From Sulfurimonas sp. (GTDB lineage: Bacteria; Campylobacterota; Campylobacteria; Campylobacterales; Sulfurimonadaceae), in NCBI GenBank assembly GCA_027083035.1, contig JALWSY010000008.1, positions 1 through 32,127 on the forward strand: a stretch of DNA of 32,127 nt. Direction: 5' to 3'. The translations under genes and the position numbers were made by a program. Below the pieces are notes generated by a model that was not told the DNA's origin, ran no database searches, and saw only the letters and a program-made list of their open reading frames with translations. This document shows positions 7,896 to 16,401 of the stretch, one piece after another. Within the stretch, counting starts at the first letter, position 1, and every line of letters starts with the position of its first letter.

Positions 7896-9623
7896 ATGAA
7901 ATATTTTTTCCTTATAACATTTTTACTCCTCTCCTCACTTCATGCAAAAAAATCAGAATACTCAGTTGTTGTAGATATCCCTTTTGATGCCGCACTCTTT
8001 GATGTTACAGAAGATTATGACAGAACTATAACTGCTGTTGGATTCTCTAAAGAGTACAAAAAAAGCAGGAGTAGTTCTCGTACATTTTATGATGCGTTTG
8101 AGTATTTGGCTTCACAGCATAGCGGTAGTTTTGGGGCGCAAATGCATCTTATCAAGGTTGATAATAATGCAAATATTTTACTCTCAAAACAGGCAAAATT
8201 AGAGCGATTTAATGAAGCCATTGCAGTTGTAAAAACACCAGCTAACGGCTACTATGTCGGTGGTTCAACTATGGATGGTTCTCTTCTTGTTCTCAAACTT
8301 GACGCCGCTGCACACTTGCTCTCATCCTCCCTCTTTGGAACAAAGAACTATGACAGAATGAACAATCTTATACTTCTGAGTGATGGAGGTGTTCTCGCTG
8401 TCGGCTCCTCTACCACTTCACGAGATACTCAAGACAATATGTTTGAGACAGGACTTGGTAATAGCGATATCTTTCTTACACGATTCTCAAAAGATGGCAC
8501 AATTCTTTGGAGCAAAAAGTATGGAACAGAGTATGATGATAGAGGAATAGATGCAGTTGAAGCTAGAGATGGCTCTATCTTGGTCATTAGTGAAACTGCC
8601 TATGCACATAACAGAAGTGTAAGCTTTATGCGTATCACAGAAAATGGCAATAAAATCTGGCTAAAACACTATCAGCAAAGTAAAAAGAACGATACAACCA
8701 TAATACCAAAAAAAATCATCCGCCTTAAAGATGGAAATTTTATAGTAGCACTCACCCAGTACAACGACATACAAAAAGAGCATATTCGCCTTGTAAAGTT
8801 TGATTTGTATCAAAATATTCTCATAGATAAAGAGGTTTTTACAACTTACCCTAGTGGTATCAATGACATAAAAGAGTTTTCAAATGGGAAACTCATCGCT
8901 GTCGGGTATGTAAAAGACACCTACAATAGTGATGGATTGGCGATGCTATTTAATTCACGGCTGCAACTTTTAAATCAAGAACATTATGGAGGAGAGAATT
9001 TTGATCTCTTTAATGCTGCAAAAATTCTTCACAACTCTCAAGTAGCTGTTGTGGGTGTGCATACAAAAGAACACTCACAAGAGACAAATATGTGGCTTGT
9101 AAAACTCAACGATGATGCATCCATAGTACAACTCGCAACAGCAACATCCTCTCTCTATGAGCAACTCTGCAAACTTTTTGAGGAGGAGATAAAAAAAGGG
9201 GAGATAAAAATAACAAAAGATCTTAACATTGAGTTTATAGCAGATACCCTAACCTTTAAAGTAGGTACATACAAACTCTCTGCAAAACAAAAAGAGTATC
9301 TCAAGAGATTTTCTCAAAAGCTTATCCCATTTCTCTACAAATATAAAAATCAGATAGCCACACTTGAGATTAATGGACATAGCTCAAAAGAGTGGCAAAA
9401 AAGTAGTTTTGAGAGTGGTTATCTGAAAAACGAGAAACTCTCACTCAACCGTTCGCATGAGACACTCTCAGAAATCTTCATACATCAGAACCACACTATG
9501 CAAAAGTGGCTCACATCTATCCTTAAAGGAAGCGGCTACAGCTACTCAAAACCACTCTTTAAAAATCATACTTACGACGCCATCCACTCACGAAGAGTTA
9601 ATATCTCTATAAAACTACTTTAG
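7896..9623 (+). CDS. secreted propeller-like protein with C-terminal OmpA-like domain
   Basis: A 575-aa exported protein. A clear signal peptide (MKYFFLITFLLLSSLHA) is followed by about 400 residues of repeated blade-like units with phrases such as NGYYVGGSTMDGSLLVLKLD, DGGVLAVGSSTT and NGKLIAVGYVKD, consistent with a beta-propeller. The last 130 or so residues (FIADTLTFKVGTYKLSAKQKEYLKRFSQ, LEINGHSS, LSLNRSHETL, RRVNISI) look like an OmpA/MotB peptidoglycan-binding domain. The inferred role is a periplasmic or outer-membrane protein tethered to peptidoglycan; the ligand is unknown. Its 3' end overlaps the small convergent lipoprotein gene by 9 nt. The ribosome binding site is weak. Confidence 0.75.
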   Translation: MKYFFLITFLLLSSLHAKKSEYSVVVDIPFDAALFDVTEDYDRTITAVGFSKEYKKSRSSSRTFYDAFEYLASQHSGSFGAQMHLIKVDNNANILLSKQAKLERFNEAIAVVKTPANGYYVGGSTMDGSLLVLKLDAAAHLLSSSLFGTKNYDRMNNLILLSDGGVLAVGSSTTSRDTQDNMFETGLGNSDIFLTRFSKDGTILWSKKYGTEYDDRGIDAVEARDGSILVISETAYAHNRSVSFMRITENGNKIWLKHYQQSKKNDTTIIPKKIIRLKDGNFIVALTQYNDIQKEHIRLVKFDLYQNILIDKEVFTTYPSGINDIKEFSNGKLIAVGYVKDTYNSDGLAMLFNSRLQLLNQEHYGGENFDLFNAAKILHNSQVAVVGVHTKEHSQETNMWLVKLNDDASIVQLATATSSLYEQLCKLFEEEIKKGEIKITKDLNIEFIADTLTFKVGTYKLSAKQKEYLKRFSQKLIPFLYKYKNQIATLEINGHSSKEWQKSSFESGYLKNEKLSLNRSHETLSEIFIHQNHTMQKWLTSILKGSGYSYSKPLFKNHTYDAIHSRRVNISIKLL

Positions 9624-9773
9624 TGAGGGTGGAGCCGGTGGTTGCTGCGACTTATCAGTAACACTTGGCTGCAGAGATGCTGTATTGCTTATACTATCAG
9701 CACTCTTCACACTCTCTTTATTCTCACACCCTAAACTCATCAAAATAATAACTGCCAATATAATGTATCTCAT
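9615..9773 (-). CDS. small lipoprotein (52 aa), missing from ORF track
   Basis: Reading the minus strand from the ATG at 9773 gives MRYIILAVIILMSLGCENKE..., ending PPAPPSLK. The hydrophobic N-terminus followed by LMSLGC is a good lipobox, with cysteine at residue 16 and acidic Glu at +2. The mature part is only 37 residues, Ser/Pro/Gln-rich and probably disordered. The start lies one base after the stop of the large propeller gene and is preceded by an AGGTGAAG Shine-Dalgarno sequence inside that gene's end, which supports real translation and coupling. The C-terminus overlaps the convergent OmpA-like gene by 9 nt. Function is unknown. Confidence 0.65.
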   Translation of the reverse strand: MRYIILAVIILMSLGCENKESVKSADSISNTASLQPSVTDKSQQPPAPPSLK

Positions 9774-9774
9774 C

Positions 9775-12312
9775 TTACTTCACCTCATCACTTAAAATGG
9801 AAGAGCCATTAAATAATACTCCATACATTTTATTCTCTAAATCAAAAATAATGCCCCTGCGGTCATTATACCCCCAACTGTGATTACTTACCTTTTCACT
9901 AAGAGTTTTTAGAGCAGTTATCTTCATATCATCCACTCTATAGATACCAAAGTTATGCGTTTCACTACTGTTACTAGAGTTACTATAATCAACATAAGGA
10001 AAACCAAAACTCTTATCGCTCTCTCTATAGACAAAAGCTTTATGGTCATACTCTGCACTACTATATGTACTAGCACTTCCTATCACTATCTTATCTGCGA
10101 GCTGAGGATTTGCAAAGTCACTTATATCAAAGAGTTGCACAGTCAAAGCACTACTTCTTCCATTACTATCTACATCTCTGCCTATACTCAAGACTCTATT
10201 TGTATCGACTATATGCAAGTAACGAGAGAAGCCCGGTATAGATAATTCCCCCGCAACTTTTGGATGCAGAGCATCGCTTAAATCAAGCGTATAGAGAGGG
10301 TCTGTCTCTTTAAAAGTTACGACAAAACCTCTATCTCCCATAAAACGCACCGCTTTTATGAGTTCACCTTTTTTGCCAAGATTACCAAGCTCGGAGACTA
10401 TCTGTAGCTCACTTCCCTGCTCATTCAAAATGGAAACTGTGTTGTTGGTATCACTATCGCCCCATGAAAAGCCTGAAGATGTAGCAACTCTTAAATACTC
10501 CCCCTGCTCGCTCATACTAAACTGATTCAACATACGACCATCAACACTCCCTTTTGCTTTATAAGCAAGGCTCTCACCAAGAGAAAATTTATAAATCATC
10601 TGCTGCTCTTCATAGTCGATGTAGTTATAGTAGAGTGGATATTCAGCGGAGACTAGATAGAGAGCATCCTTTGATGCATAGTAAGTTTGCGAACTACCGA
10701 CATAGGAGATACTCTCTTTATAGGTTGCATCATCTATATTAAAACTGCTCAATGTTGTTAGTGTCGCATCTTGGTTAAGCTTTATCGGTGCATAGAGTCT
10801 CTCTGGTGTTATTAATGCTTGAGCTACTCCATTTGTTGCAATACTCGGTGTTAAATTTTCACTCACAACCCTTGGGTTTTCATAGTCGTACTCCCAAGCA
10901 CCGGTTGCATCATAGTTGTACTTATAACACTCATTTTTATAATAAAGTTCATAATTTTGTGAATATTCACAGGTTTCAGGTGCCTTTTTCATCAAATCTG
11001 GCATCACCTCTACAACCTCTTCATCCGAGTCAGTAGTTCCTGAGCAAGAGGCATAAAGATTCTCTCTATCAATATCATTACAGAGAGTATCAACATAGAC
11101 TTTATCATAGGCATACTCAATCTGCGGTTGAAATGCACTTACTACAAAGAGTCTGCCATCCACTAAACGACTTGTTTGATAACTTCCATCAATCGTATAA
11201 GTCTCTAAAAGTTTGATGTCATTTACATTCAAAACATTATAGATATCTACATAAAAATGTTCTGTAGTATCATAATACGGCAGTAATCCCGCTTTTGTCG
11301 TAACACCTGTTTCTTCACCACTATTAATAGTATATATATTGTTCGGACGAGAGAGTAAAATAAGCCTCTTATCCTGAAGATACATTGCCACTACATCTTT
11401 GTCTTTGGTTGTAATAGTGTTGATGGCAGCATACTCTTTTTTCGCAATATTTTCAAATGAAGTTATAAATATACTAGATTTTTCTCTATCTACACTAAAA
11501 ATATACTCGCCATCATTTTTAAGTATATCAGCTTCATCTACTCCTGCTTCTTGAAGATTTGTAGTTGTAGTATCCACACTCTTTGGTGTTACATTTGTTT
11601 GTGCATCATCCACAGGAATAGAAGTATCAACCTCAATACCATCCAAGGCATAAACTATATCACCATACCCTCCATAGTACCTATTTGCCTTTAACATCTC
11701 ACGAATATAGTTCTCCATCTCTTCTTTGGAGTCAAAATTTTGCAGCTCTGAGAGCCTCTTATCCATCGCTATCTCTTGCCTTGTATCACTTTTAACCCAA
11801 AGCCCTTCACTTTCGTTTATATTTTTTATAGTAGGAAAATCAAGAGTGGCATCATTGACACTCCATTTACCATCCCCTCTATACTTCCACACCAAGGCAT
11901 CGCCAAAAAAAGAGCTATCTGCTACCGCCCTTTGCGGCAAAGAGACAAGGTTCCACCCTTTCTCTAGCACCATATTACCATTTGCAATCTCCCCTCTACT
12001 TCCCTCTTTGATATCTGCACTCCAATCCTCATTGTTGAAAATCCAAAATGCCTGCCATGCTTTTAGGGAGTCAAGTGCTGATAGATTAGCATCTTTTATC
12101 TTTTGCATCACCTGTGCATCAGGGGAGTAGCCCTGCCACTCTTGTGAGCGTGCATCAAAAGCCCACACCAGCTCTACATTTTTGTTCTCAAACACTTGCG
12201 TACTTTTCTGCGCCTCTGGAAGGCTCATAAGCGACCAACCCTTTTTAAAAGAAACGCTCTGCGATGCAAAAAGTGAGAAAACCAACAATAATAGACTCAA
12301 TAAAATTTTCAT
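9775..12312 (-). CDS. secreted beta-propeller protein (PF09826-type)
   Basis: An 845-aa exported protein of unknown function. Signal peptide MKILLSLLLLVFSLFA. Residues about 22-92 and 116-175 are two copies of a module with GWxLxSLP, VWxxD/Y and a closing AFWI or GLWV. From about 250 the sequence TNLQEAGVDEADILKNDGEYIF matches the hallmark of the secreted C-terminal beta-propeller family PF09826. Blade-like phrases continue to the end. Four or more cysteines cluster around residues 410-470, in a likely disulfide-bonded insertion. A minus-strand TATACT and AAAGGATG precede the ATG, and the lipoprotein gene follows directly, so the two probably form an operon. Confidence 0.82.
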   Translation of the reverse strand: MKILLSLLLLVFSLFASQSVSFKKGWSLMSLPEAQKSTQVFENKNVELVWAFDARSQEWQGYSPDAQVMQKIKDANLSALDSLKAWQAFWIFNNEDWSADIKEGSRGEIANGNMVLEKGWNLVSLPQRAVADSSFFGDALVWKYRGDGKWSVNDATLDFPTIKNINESEGLWVKSDTRQEIAMDKRLSELQNFDSKEEMENYIREMLKANRYYGGYGDIVYALDGIEVDTSIPVDDAQTNVTPKSVDTTTTNLQEAGVDEADILKNDGEYIFSVDREKSSIFITSFENIAKKEYAAINTITTKDKDVVAMYLQDKRLILLSRPNNIYTINSGEETGVTTKAGLLPYYDTTEHFYVDIYNVLNVNDIKLLETYTIDGSYQTSRLVDGRLFVVSAFQPQIEYAYDKVYVDTLCNDIDRENLYASCSGTTDSDEEVVEVMPDLMKKAPETCEYSQNYELYYKNECYKYNYDATGAWEYDYENPRVVSENLTPSIATNGVAQALITPERLYAPIKLNQDATLTTLSSFNIDDATYKESISYVGSSQTYYASKDALYLVSAEYPLYYNYIDYEEQQMIYKFSLGESLAYKAKGSVDGRMLNQFSMSEQGEYLRVATSSGFSWGDSDTNNTVSILNEQGSELQIVSELGNLGKKGELIKAVRFMGDRGFVVTFKETDPLYTLDLSDALHPKVAGELSIPGFSRYLHIVDTNRVLSIGRDVDSNGRSSALTVQLFDISDFANPQLADKIVIGSASTYSSAEYDHKAFVYRESDKSFGFPYVDYSNSSNSSETHNFGIYRVDDMKITALKTLSEKVSNHSWGYNDRRGIIFDLENKMYGVLFNGSSILSDEVK

Positions 12313-12330
12313 GATACATCCTTTTACTCA

Positions 12331-12336
12331 AGTATA
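12331..12336 (-). promoter_or_regulatory. candidate -10 for the propeller-lipoprotein operon
   Basis: The minus strand reads TATACT about 18 nt upstream of the ATG at 12312, with AAAGGATG as the ribosome binding site between them. The transcript leader would be very short. Confidence 0.4.
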
Positions 12337-12388
12337 GCATAAAAAAGTTTTTAATGAAATTAGGGGAATTTTTGAGGGGAAAGAAGGG

Positions 12389-12411
12389 TGTAGAGAGATG
12401 AACTCTCTACA
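12389..12411 (-). terminator. hairpin downstream of the cytochrome-like gene
   Basis: TGTAGAGAG-loop-CTCTCTACA, a 9-bp stem with a 5-nt loop, lies 18 nt after the stop of the minus-strand gene at 12429. In that direction a loose pyrimidine run follows, so it is a plausible terminator separating that gene from the propeller operon. Confidence 0.5.
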
Positions 12412-12428
12412 AAAATTTTAATTATGGA

Positions 12429-12767
12429 TTAACCACAAGATGGTACTTCACCATCTGATGCATACTTCCAAACGAAGTCATATAAGTTTTTAACATCTTT
12501 TTCTTTCATTTTTTTGATTTTCTTTGCTCCATGTGGGCAGATTGAAGTCCACTCTTCTTTAAGTTTTCCAGCATCTTTGATTGAAGCCCAACCTTTACGA
12601 TCATGCTTTACAGCAAAAACTGCACCATTTTTAAGACCATCTTTTTTACAAACTTTTAATTTTTTAAGATAGAACTTTTGACCATGTTTTGCATCAGCCA
12701 TTGCACCTGTAGTGAAAACTGATCCTGCTACCATTGCAGCGAGTAGTAATGAAGTTGTTTTTTTCAT
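12429..12767 (-). CDS. small periplasmic cytochrome-like protein without a haem motif
   Basis: A 112-aa exported protein with signal peptide MKKTTSLLLAAMVAGSVFTTGAMA. The mature part (KLKVCKKDGLKNGAVFAVKHDRKGW, then EEWTSICPHGAKKI, ending YDFVWKYASDGEVPSCG) resembles a family I associate with Sulfurimonas-like genomes and usually labelled cytochrome c. There is no CXXCH haem-binding motif; three single cysteines and a lysine-rich surface remain. The cytochrome label should therefore not be read as a redox function. It appears monocistronic, with AAGGAAA upstream and a hairpin downstream. Confidence 0.65.
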   Translation of the reverse strand: MKKTTSLLLAAMVAGSVFTTGAMADAKHGQKFYLKKLKVCKKDGLKNGAVFAVKHDRKGWASIKDAGKLKEEWTSICPHGAKKIKKMKEKDVKNLYDFVWKYASDGEVPSCG

Positions 12768-12877
12768 TTGATTTCCTTATGTTTTATTTAGAACTGCCGA
12801 TATGCTACTACTATTTAGATAAATAATAGTTTAATTTTAGAAATTGATTTCAAATATTTTAGATAAAAGTTTCTAAA

Positions 12878-13198
12878 TTACCCCTCTCTGTTTCGAGAAG
12901 ATTCACGAAAACCTAAACGCGTCTTATCTTGTTTGAGCTTTTTGTAGAGTTTAAATTTTGCTCTCTCTAGTGCCTCATCATCATAAGCAAACTCCTCTTT
13001 AAGGGCTTCATCACCCATATTTGCAGTATCCATTGCAAAGAGTTTGAGTTCTTTTTTAGTAAGTTTTGCTTTGAGTGCGCTATATAACTCTTTATCTTCT
13101 ACTAACAAATCCACTTCATCCATCACACAGAACTCTGCTATGTAAGTTCTAAAACTATTTTCGTCGTGATACTGTCTCCATACTGTACTCTCTAACAT
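12878..13198 (-). CDS. conserved-looking hypothetical protein downstream of serB
   Basis: I do not recognise this 106-aa protein. It has no signal peptide or membrane segment, is charged throughout, and is predicted mostly helical (ELYSALKAKLTKKELKLFA, ALERAKFKLYKKLKQDK). It starts 2 nt after the serB stop, so it is very likely cotranslated with serB. Coding is supported by this tight spacing and by a clean frame with no competing ORF. Confidence 0.7.
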   Translation of the reverse strand: MLESTVWRQYHDENSFRTYIAEFCVMDEVDLLVEDKELYSALKAKLTKKELKLFAMDTANMGDEALKEEFAYDDEALERAKFKLYKKLKQDKTRLGFRESSRNREG

Positions 13199-13200
13199 AT

Positions 13201-13827
13201 CTATATTTTCTCCAATATTTTCGTCAAATCTTTCTCTTTTATGATTATATTTGCCTCTTTTTCTAAAATCTCTCTAGCACAAAATGCCACGCGTGTCCCT
13301 GCATGAGCGAACATACTCAAATCATTTGCTCCATCTCCACATACAAGTGTCTCCGCTTCGCTCACTCCTAAGATATTTTGAAGTCTCACCAGCATATCTC
13401 CTTTAGAGAAGTTAAACATCATATCGCCACCGACTAAACCAGTGAGCTTTCCATCTTTATGATGCAGGGCATTTGAGAAGTCTGCATCATAATCGAGAAT
13501 ATCTTTGGCATACGAAGTCGCTGTACGAAATCCGCCACTAAAACAGACTACTTTTATGCCTCTGCTCTTTAACGCAGCTATGGTCTCTTTTGCCCCTTTC
13601 ATATAGGGCAAATTATGGGAGATTTTCTCAACTACTGAGTAGTCAAGCCCTTTGAGCAGTCCTACTCTCTGCTGGAGTGACTCAAAAAAATCAAGTCTGC
13701 CACTCATCGCCTCTTCTGTGATGCGAGCCACCTCTTCACCAATTCCCAACTCCTCAGCAAAAAAATCAATCGTCTCACCATCCATAAGTGTCGAATCGAA
13801 ATCAAATACAGCCAGTTTTAAACTCAT
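13201..13827 (-). CDS. serB: phosphoserine phosphatase
   Basis: HAD-superfamily hydrolase for the last step of serine synthesis. Motif I is FDFDSTLMDGE with nucleophile Asp9 and Asp11, motif II is VVCFSGGF, and motif III/IV is the lysine in NFSKGDML with CGDGANDLSMF. At 208 aa it is the short single-domain form without the N-terminal ACT domain. Its upstream region is the left end of the inverted-repeat element, so its promoter may lie within or beside that element. Confidence 0.94.
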   Translation of the reverse strand: MSLKLAVFDFDSTLMDGETIDFFAEELGIGEEVARITEEAMSGRLDFFESLQQRVGLLKGLDYSVVEKISHNLPYMKGAKETIAALKSRGIKVVCFSGGFRTATSYAKDILDYDADFSNALHHKDGKLTGLVGGDMMFNFSKGDMLVRLQNILGVSEAETLVCGDGANDLSMFAHAGTRVAFCAREILEKEANIIIKEKDLTKILEKI

Positions 13828-13858
13828 ACTTACTCTCTTTTGTTATAATTGTGCAATT

Positions 13859-14126
13859 AGACTTATTACAGTACAAAAGTGTATCATAAATAGGCTTTAA
13901 AGAGGTAAGACTGTACAAAACTTTTTTTGAAGCGTAGCCAAAGCTACGGTGATGAAAAATTTTGTGCAAGATTGCCTCTTTAAAGCCTACCCTTCGGGCT
14001 TTACACATTTGCTCATACTCTGCGTTAACACTCCTTGAATTAGCTACGGCTAGTCCTGCGTCGTGTTGCCTTGATTATGAACAAATGTGTAAAGTTTATG
14101 ACACACTTTTATACTGTAACAAGTCT
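13859..14126 (+). repeat. 268-bp inverted-repeat (MITE-like) element between serB and metF
   Basis: The ends are 32-nt inverted repeats matching at 29 of 32 positions (left AGACTTATTACAGTACAAAA..., right arm 14095-14126). Inside are further nested palindromes: TAGGCTTTAAAGAGG at 13891 with its complement at 13975-13989; CGTAGC-CAAA-GCTACG at 13933-13948; TAAAGCC/GGCTTTA at 13981-14003; and CTTTACACATTTG(C/T)TCATA at 13999-14017 with its complement at 14076-14094 (18 of 19). This fills the only stretch over 300 bp without a gene (13828-14150). No transposase is encoded. It looks like a non-autonomous mobile element or an intergenic repeat family, but copy number cannot be seen from one window. 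Confidence 0.7.
14110..14115 (+). promoter_or_regulatory. candidate -10 inside the right arm of the inverted repeat
   Basis: TATACT lies about 35 nt before the proposed metF start. The left arm carries TGTACT at the mirror position facing serB. If functional, the element supplies outward promoters to both flanking genes. Confidence 0.3.
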
Positions 14127-14150
14127 ACCATAACTAAAGAGGACTTTTAT

Positions 14151-15062
14151 TTGTTTGATACTTTAATAGATAAACTCAATAACAGCACATATATAACCCT
14201 AGAGACAACTCCGGGACACTCTCCTGTTTTTCTGCCAACCATAGAAAAAATAGCAGAGTTAGAACTAGAAAAATATGTAGATGGATTTTCAACAACAGAT
14301 AATCCTCTCGCAAAACTAAAATACAACGCACTCTTTGCAGCAAAGATGCTCCAAGAGAGATTTCACAAGCCTGTCATAGCGACCATGGCTATGCGTGATA
14401 GAAACAAGATAGCGCTCCAATCAGACCTGCTTGGAGCCAATGAAGCAGATATCCGTGCCATTTTAGCACTCACGGGTGATCCTGCTACTATGAGTGATCA
14501 ACCCCATACAAAGGGTGTTTTTGAGGGGGATAGCACCCTACTTCTTGACATCATCTCCGCTTTTAACTCTGGAATGAACTATGCCGGAAAACCTTTAGCT
14601 CATGCACCCAAGCATATCTCCCCCTTTGCAGTAGTAAACTCCTATGCAAAGAATCCTAAAACACTCCAAAAAAAGATTCAAAAAAAGATAAAACATGAAG
14701 CTGTTGGTATCATCACACAACCTGTTTATGATGTAGAAAATGCCAAACTGCTTTTAGAGTTAAAAGAGAATGCCAACAGAGAGTGTTGTCCTGATAAGAA
14801 AAAAGGGGAGATTATCTTTGGTATCTTCCCTATCACAAAACTCAGAACCGCTCAGTTTCTCTCAGCCCATGTTCCGGGCATCAATGTACCGGATATATGG
14901 ATAGAGAAACTAAGAGTTGCACATGAGAGAGGTACCGAGGAGGAGTACAAGGTAGGCTTTGAGCTGAGTAAAAATCTCTTTGAAGATTTAAAAGAGCTGC
15001 ATCCAAAGATACACCTCATGACTGCAAACCAGTTTCAAATAGCAAAAGATATACTAATATAA
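14151..15062 (+). CDS. metF: methylenetetrahydrofolate reductase family protein
   Basis: Predicted FAD-linked TIM-barrel enzyme reducing 5,10-methylene-THF to 5-methyl-THF for methionine synthesis. Supporting segments are [12 protein letters not shown] at the start, [23 protein letters not shown] and [12 protein letters not shown] in the barrel, and [10 protein letters not shown] with [10 protein letters not shown] later. I place the start at TTG 14151 ([11 protein letters not shown]), which has AAAGAGGA 8 nt upstream and gives 303 aa. The track start at 13962 runs through the inverted-repeat element and adds 63 residues of non-homologous, shadow-like sequence. serS follows after 16 nt. The assignment is to the family; substrate specificity is inferred. 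Confidence 0.8.
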   Translation: MFDTLIDKLNNSTYITLETTPGHSPVFLPTIEKIAELELEKYVDGFSTTDNPLAKLKYNALFAAKMLQERFHKPVIATMAMRDRNKIALQSDLLGANEADIRAILALTGDPATMSDQPHTKGVFEGDSTLLLDIISAFNSGMNYAGKPLAHAPKHISPFAVVNSYAKNPKTLQKKIQKKIKHEAVGIITQPVYDVENAKLLLELKENANRECCPDKKKGEIIFGIFPITKLRTAQFLSAHVPGINVPDIWIEKLRVAHERGTEEEYKVGFELSKNLFEDLKELHPKIHLMTANQFQIAKDILI

Positions 15063-15078
15063 CTATACAAGGGAAAAA

Positions 15079-16329
15079 ATGATTGATTTAAAACTACTAC
15101 AAAAAGATTTTGAGAGTGTAAGTGCAAAACTTATGAGAAAGGGTGTTGATGCGGCACTTCTTGAGCAGGTAAAACAAAAATTTGAAGAGCTTAAAGTTGC
15201 CAAAGCAGAGTTTGAGAGACTCCAAGCTGCACAAAATGCGATGAGTAAAGAGTTTGGTATCTACAAGCGTGAAGGAAAGGATATCTCAGAGCTTAAGGCA
15301 AAGGTTGATGCAAATAAACTGCTTATCAATGATGCAATAGAGGTGCAAAGAGAGAAGCAAGAGGAGTTAGAGAAGATTGCTATGGCTATTCCAAATATTC
15401 CTGATGATAATGTGCCAGATGGAGAGGATGAAGAGGATAATGTAGAGCTGAAAAAAGTCCTCACTCCTCGTGAGTTTGACTTTACGCCAAAAGAGCATTG
15501 GGAGTTAGCAGAGACAAACGGTTGGATAGACTTTGAACGTGGTGTGAAAGTTGCTACCTCAAGATTTTCAGTAAGCTTTGGTATGGGTGCCAGACTTGAG
15601 CGCGCACTTATAAACTTTATGCTTGATTTTAACCGCGAAAGAGGGTTTGAGGAGGTAAGCGTACCTGCACTTGTAAACCGTCGTGCCTTGGAGGGAACAG
15701 GTCAACTTCCTAAGTTTGAAGATGATTTATATAAAATAGATGGACAAGAACTATTTCTTATCCCAACAGCGGAAGTTCCAGTCACAAACCTCTACCAAGA
15801 TGAGATACTTCACGCCGATGAACTTCCAAAGAGAATGACGGCTTATACTTCATGCTTTAGAAAAGAGGCAGGAGCAGCAGGTCGGGATACAAGAGGGATG
15901 ATACGACAACACCAGTTTCATAAGGTAGAGCTTGTAGCCATTACGACACCGGCTACAAGTGAAATCATATTTGAGCAGATGGTGAGTTGTGCATCAGACA
16001 TCCTCACAGCATTAGAGTTACCGCACCGTTTAGTAAATCTCTGTACGGGTGACTTAGGCTTTGGAGCTGCACATACAACAGACATAGAAGTATGGCTCCC
16101 CGGACAGAACAAATACCGCGAAATCTCCTCTATCTCAAACACAAGAGACTTCCAAGCAAGACGCGCAAAGATTCGCTTTAAAAATGGCAAAAAAAATGAG
16201 CTAGTCCACACCCTAAACGGCTCATCCCTAGCCGTAGGTCGTACGCTTGTAGCGATTATGGAGAACTACCAAAACGAAGATGGAAGTATCGATATTCCTG
16301 AAGTGCTGAAGCCTTATTTGGGGATGTAG
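15079..16329 (+). CDS. serS: seryl-tRNA synthetase
   Basis: Class II synthetase charging tRNA-Ser. [14 protein letters not shown] begins the N-terminal coiled-coil arm (residues about 1-110), followed by the catalytic domain with [28 protein letters not shown], motif 2 [28 protein letters not shown], and motif 3 [19 protein letters not shown]. The 416-aa length is normal. It is probably cotranscribed with metF. A hairpin follows about 19 nt after the stop. Confidence 0.97.
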   Translation: MIDLKLLQKDFESVSAKLMRKGVDAALLEQVKQKFEELKVAKAEFERLQAAQNAMSKEFGIYKREGKDISELKAKVDANKLLINDAIEVQREKQEELEKIAMAIPNIPDDNVPDGEDEEDNVELKKVLTPREFDFTPKEHWELAETNGWIDFERGVKVATSRFSVSFGMGARLERALINFMLDFNRERGFEEVSVPALVNRRALEGTGQLPKFEDDLYKIDGQELFLIPTAEVPVTNLYQDEILHADELPKRMTAYTSCFRKEAGAAGRDTRGMIRQHQFHKVELVAITTPATSEIIFEQMVSCASDILTALELPHRLVNLCTGDLGFGAAHTTDIEVWLPGQNKYREISSISNTRDFQARRAKIRFKNGKKNELVHTLNGSSLAVGRTLVAIMENYQNEDGSIDIPEVLKPYLGM

Positions 16330-16347
16330 TTTCCTCTTATTTTAATG

Positions 16348-16371
16348 AATAGGCAGAAGTAACTGCCTATT
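16348..16371 (+). terminator. hairpin after serS
   Basis: AATAGGCAG-AAGTAA-CTGCCTATT, a 9-bp stem with a 6-nt loop, follows the serS stop. It is nearly identical to the hairpin at 19840-19865 at the far end of the TonB/PepSY cassette. Confidence 0.7.
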
Positions 16372-16401
16372 TAAAGCCACTTTATCTCCATACAATCTCA
16401 T

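Noticed and set aside
7861-7899. 12-codon upstream ORF (MFFAYLNQKVDR) overlapping the OmpA-like gene start as ATGA
   Set aside because: No Shine-Dalgarno sequence and no repeated regulatory codons; could be chance.
13962-14150. 63-residue N-terminal extension of the metF frame
   Set aside because: It reads through the inverted-repeat element. The phrase YDTLLYCNKS also appears in a minus-strand shadow ORF because of the repeat. TTG at 14151 has a better ribosome binding site.
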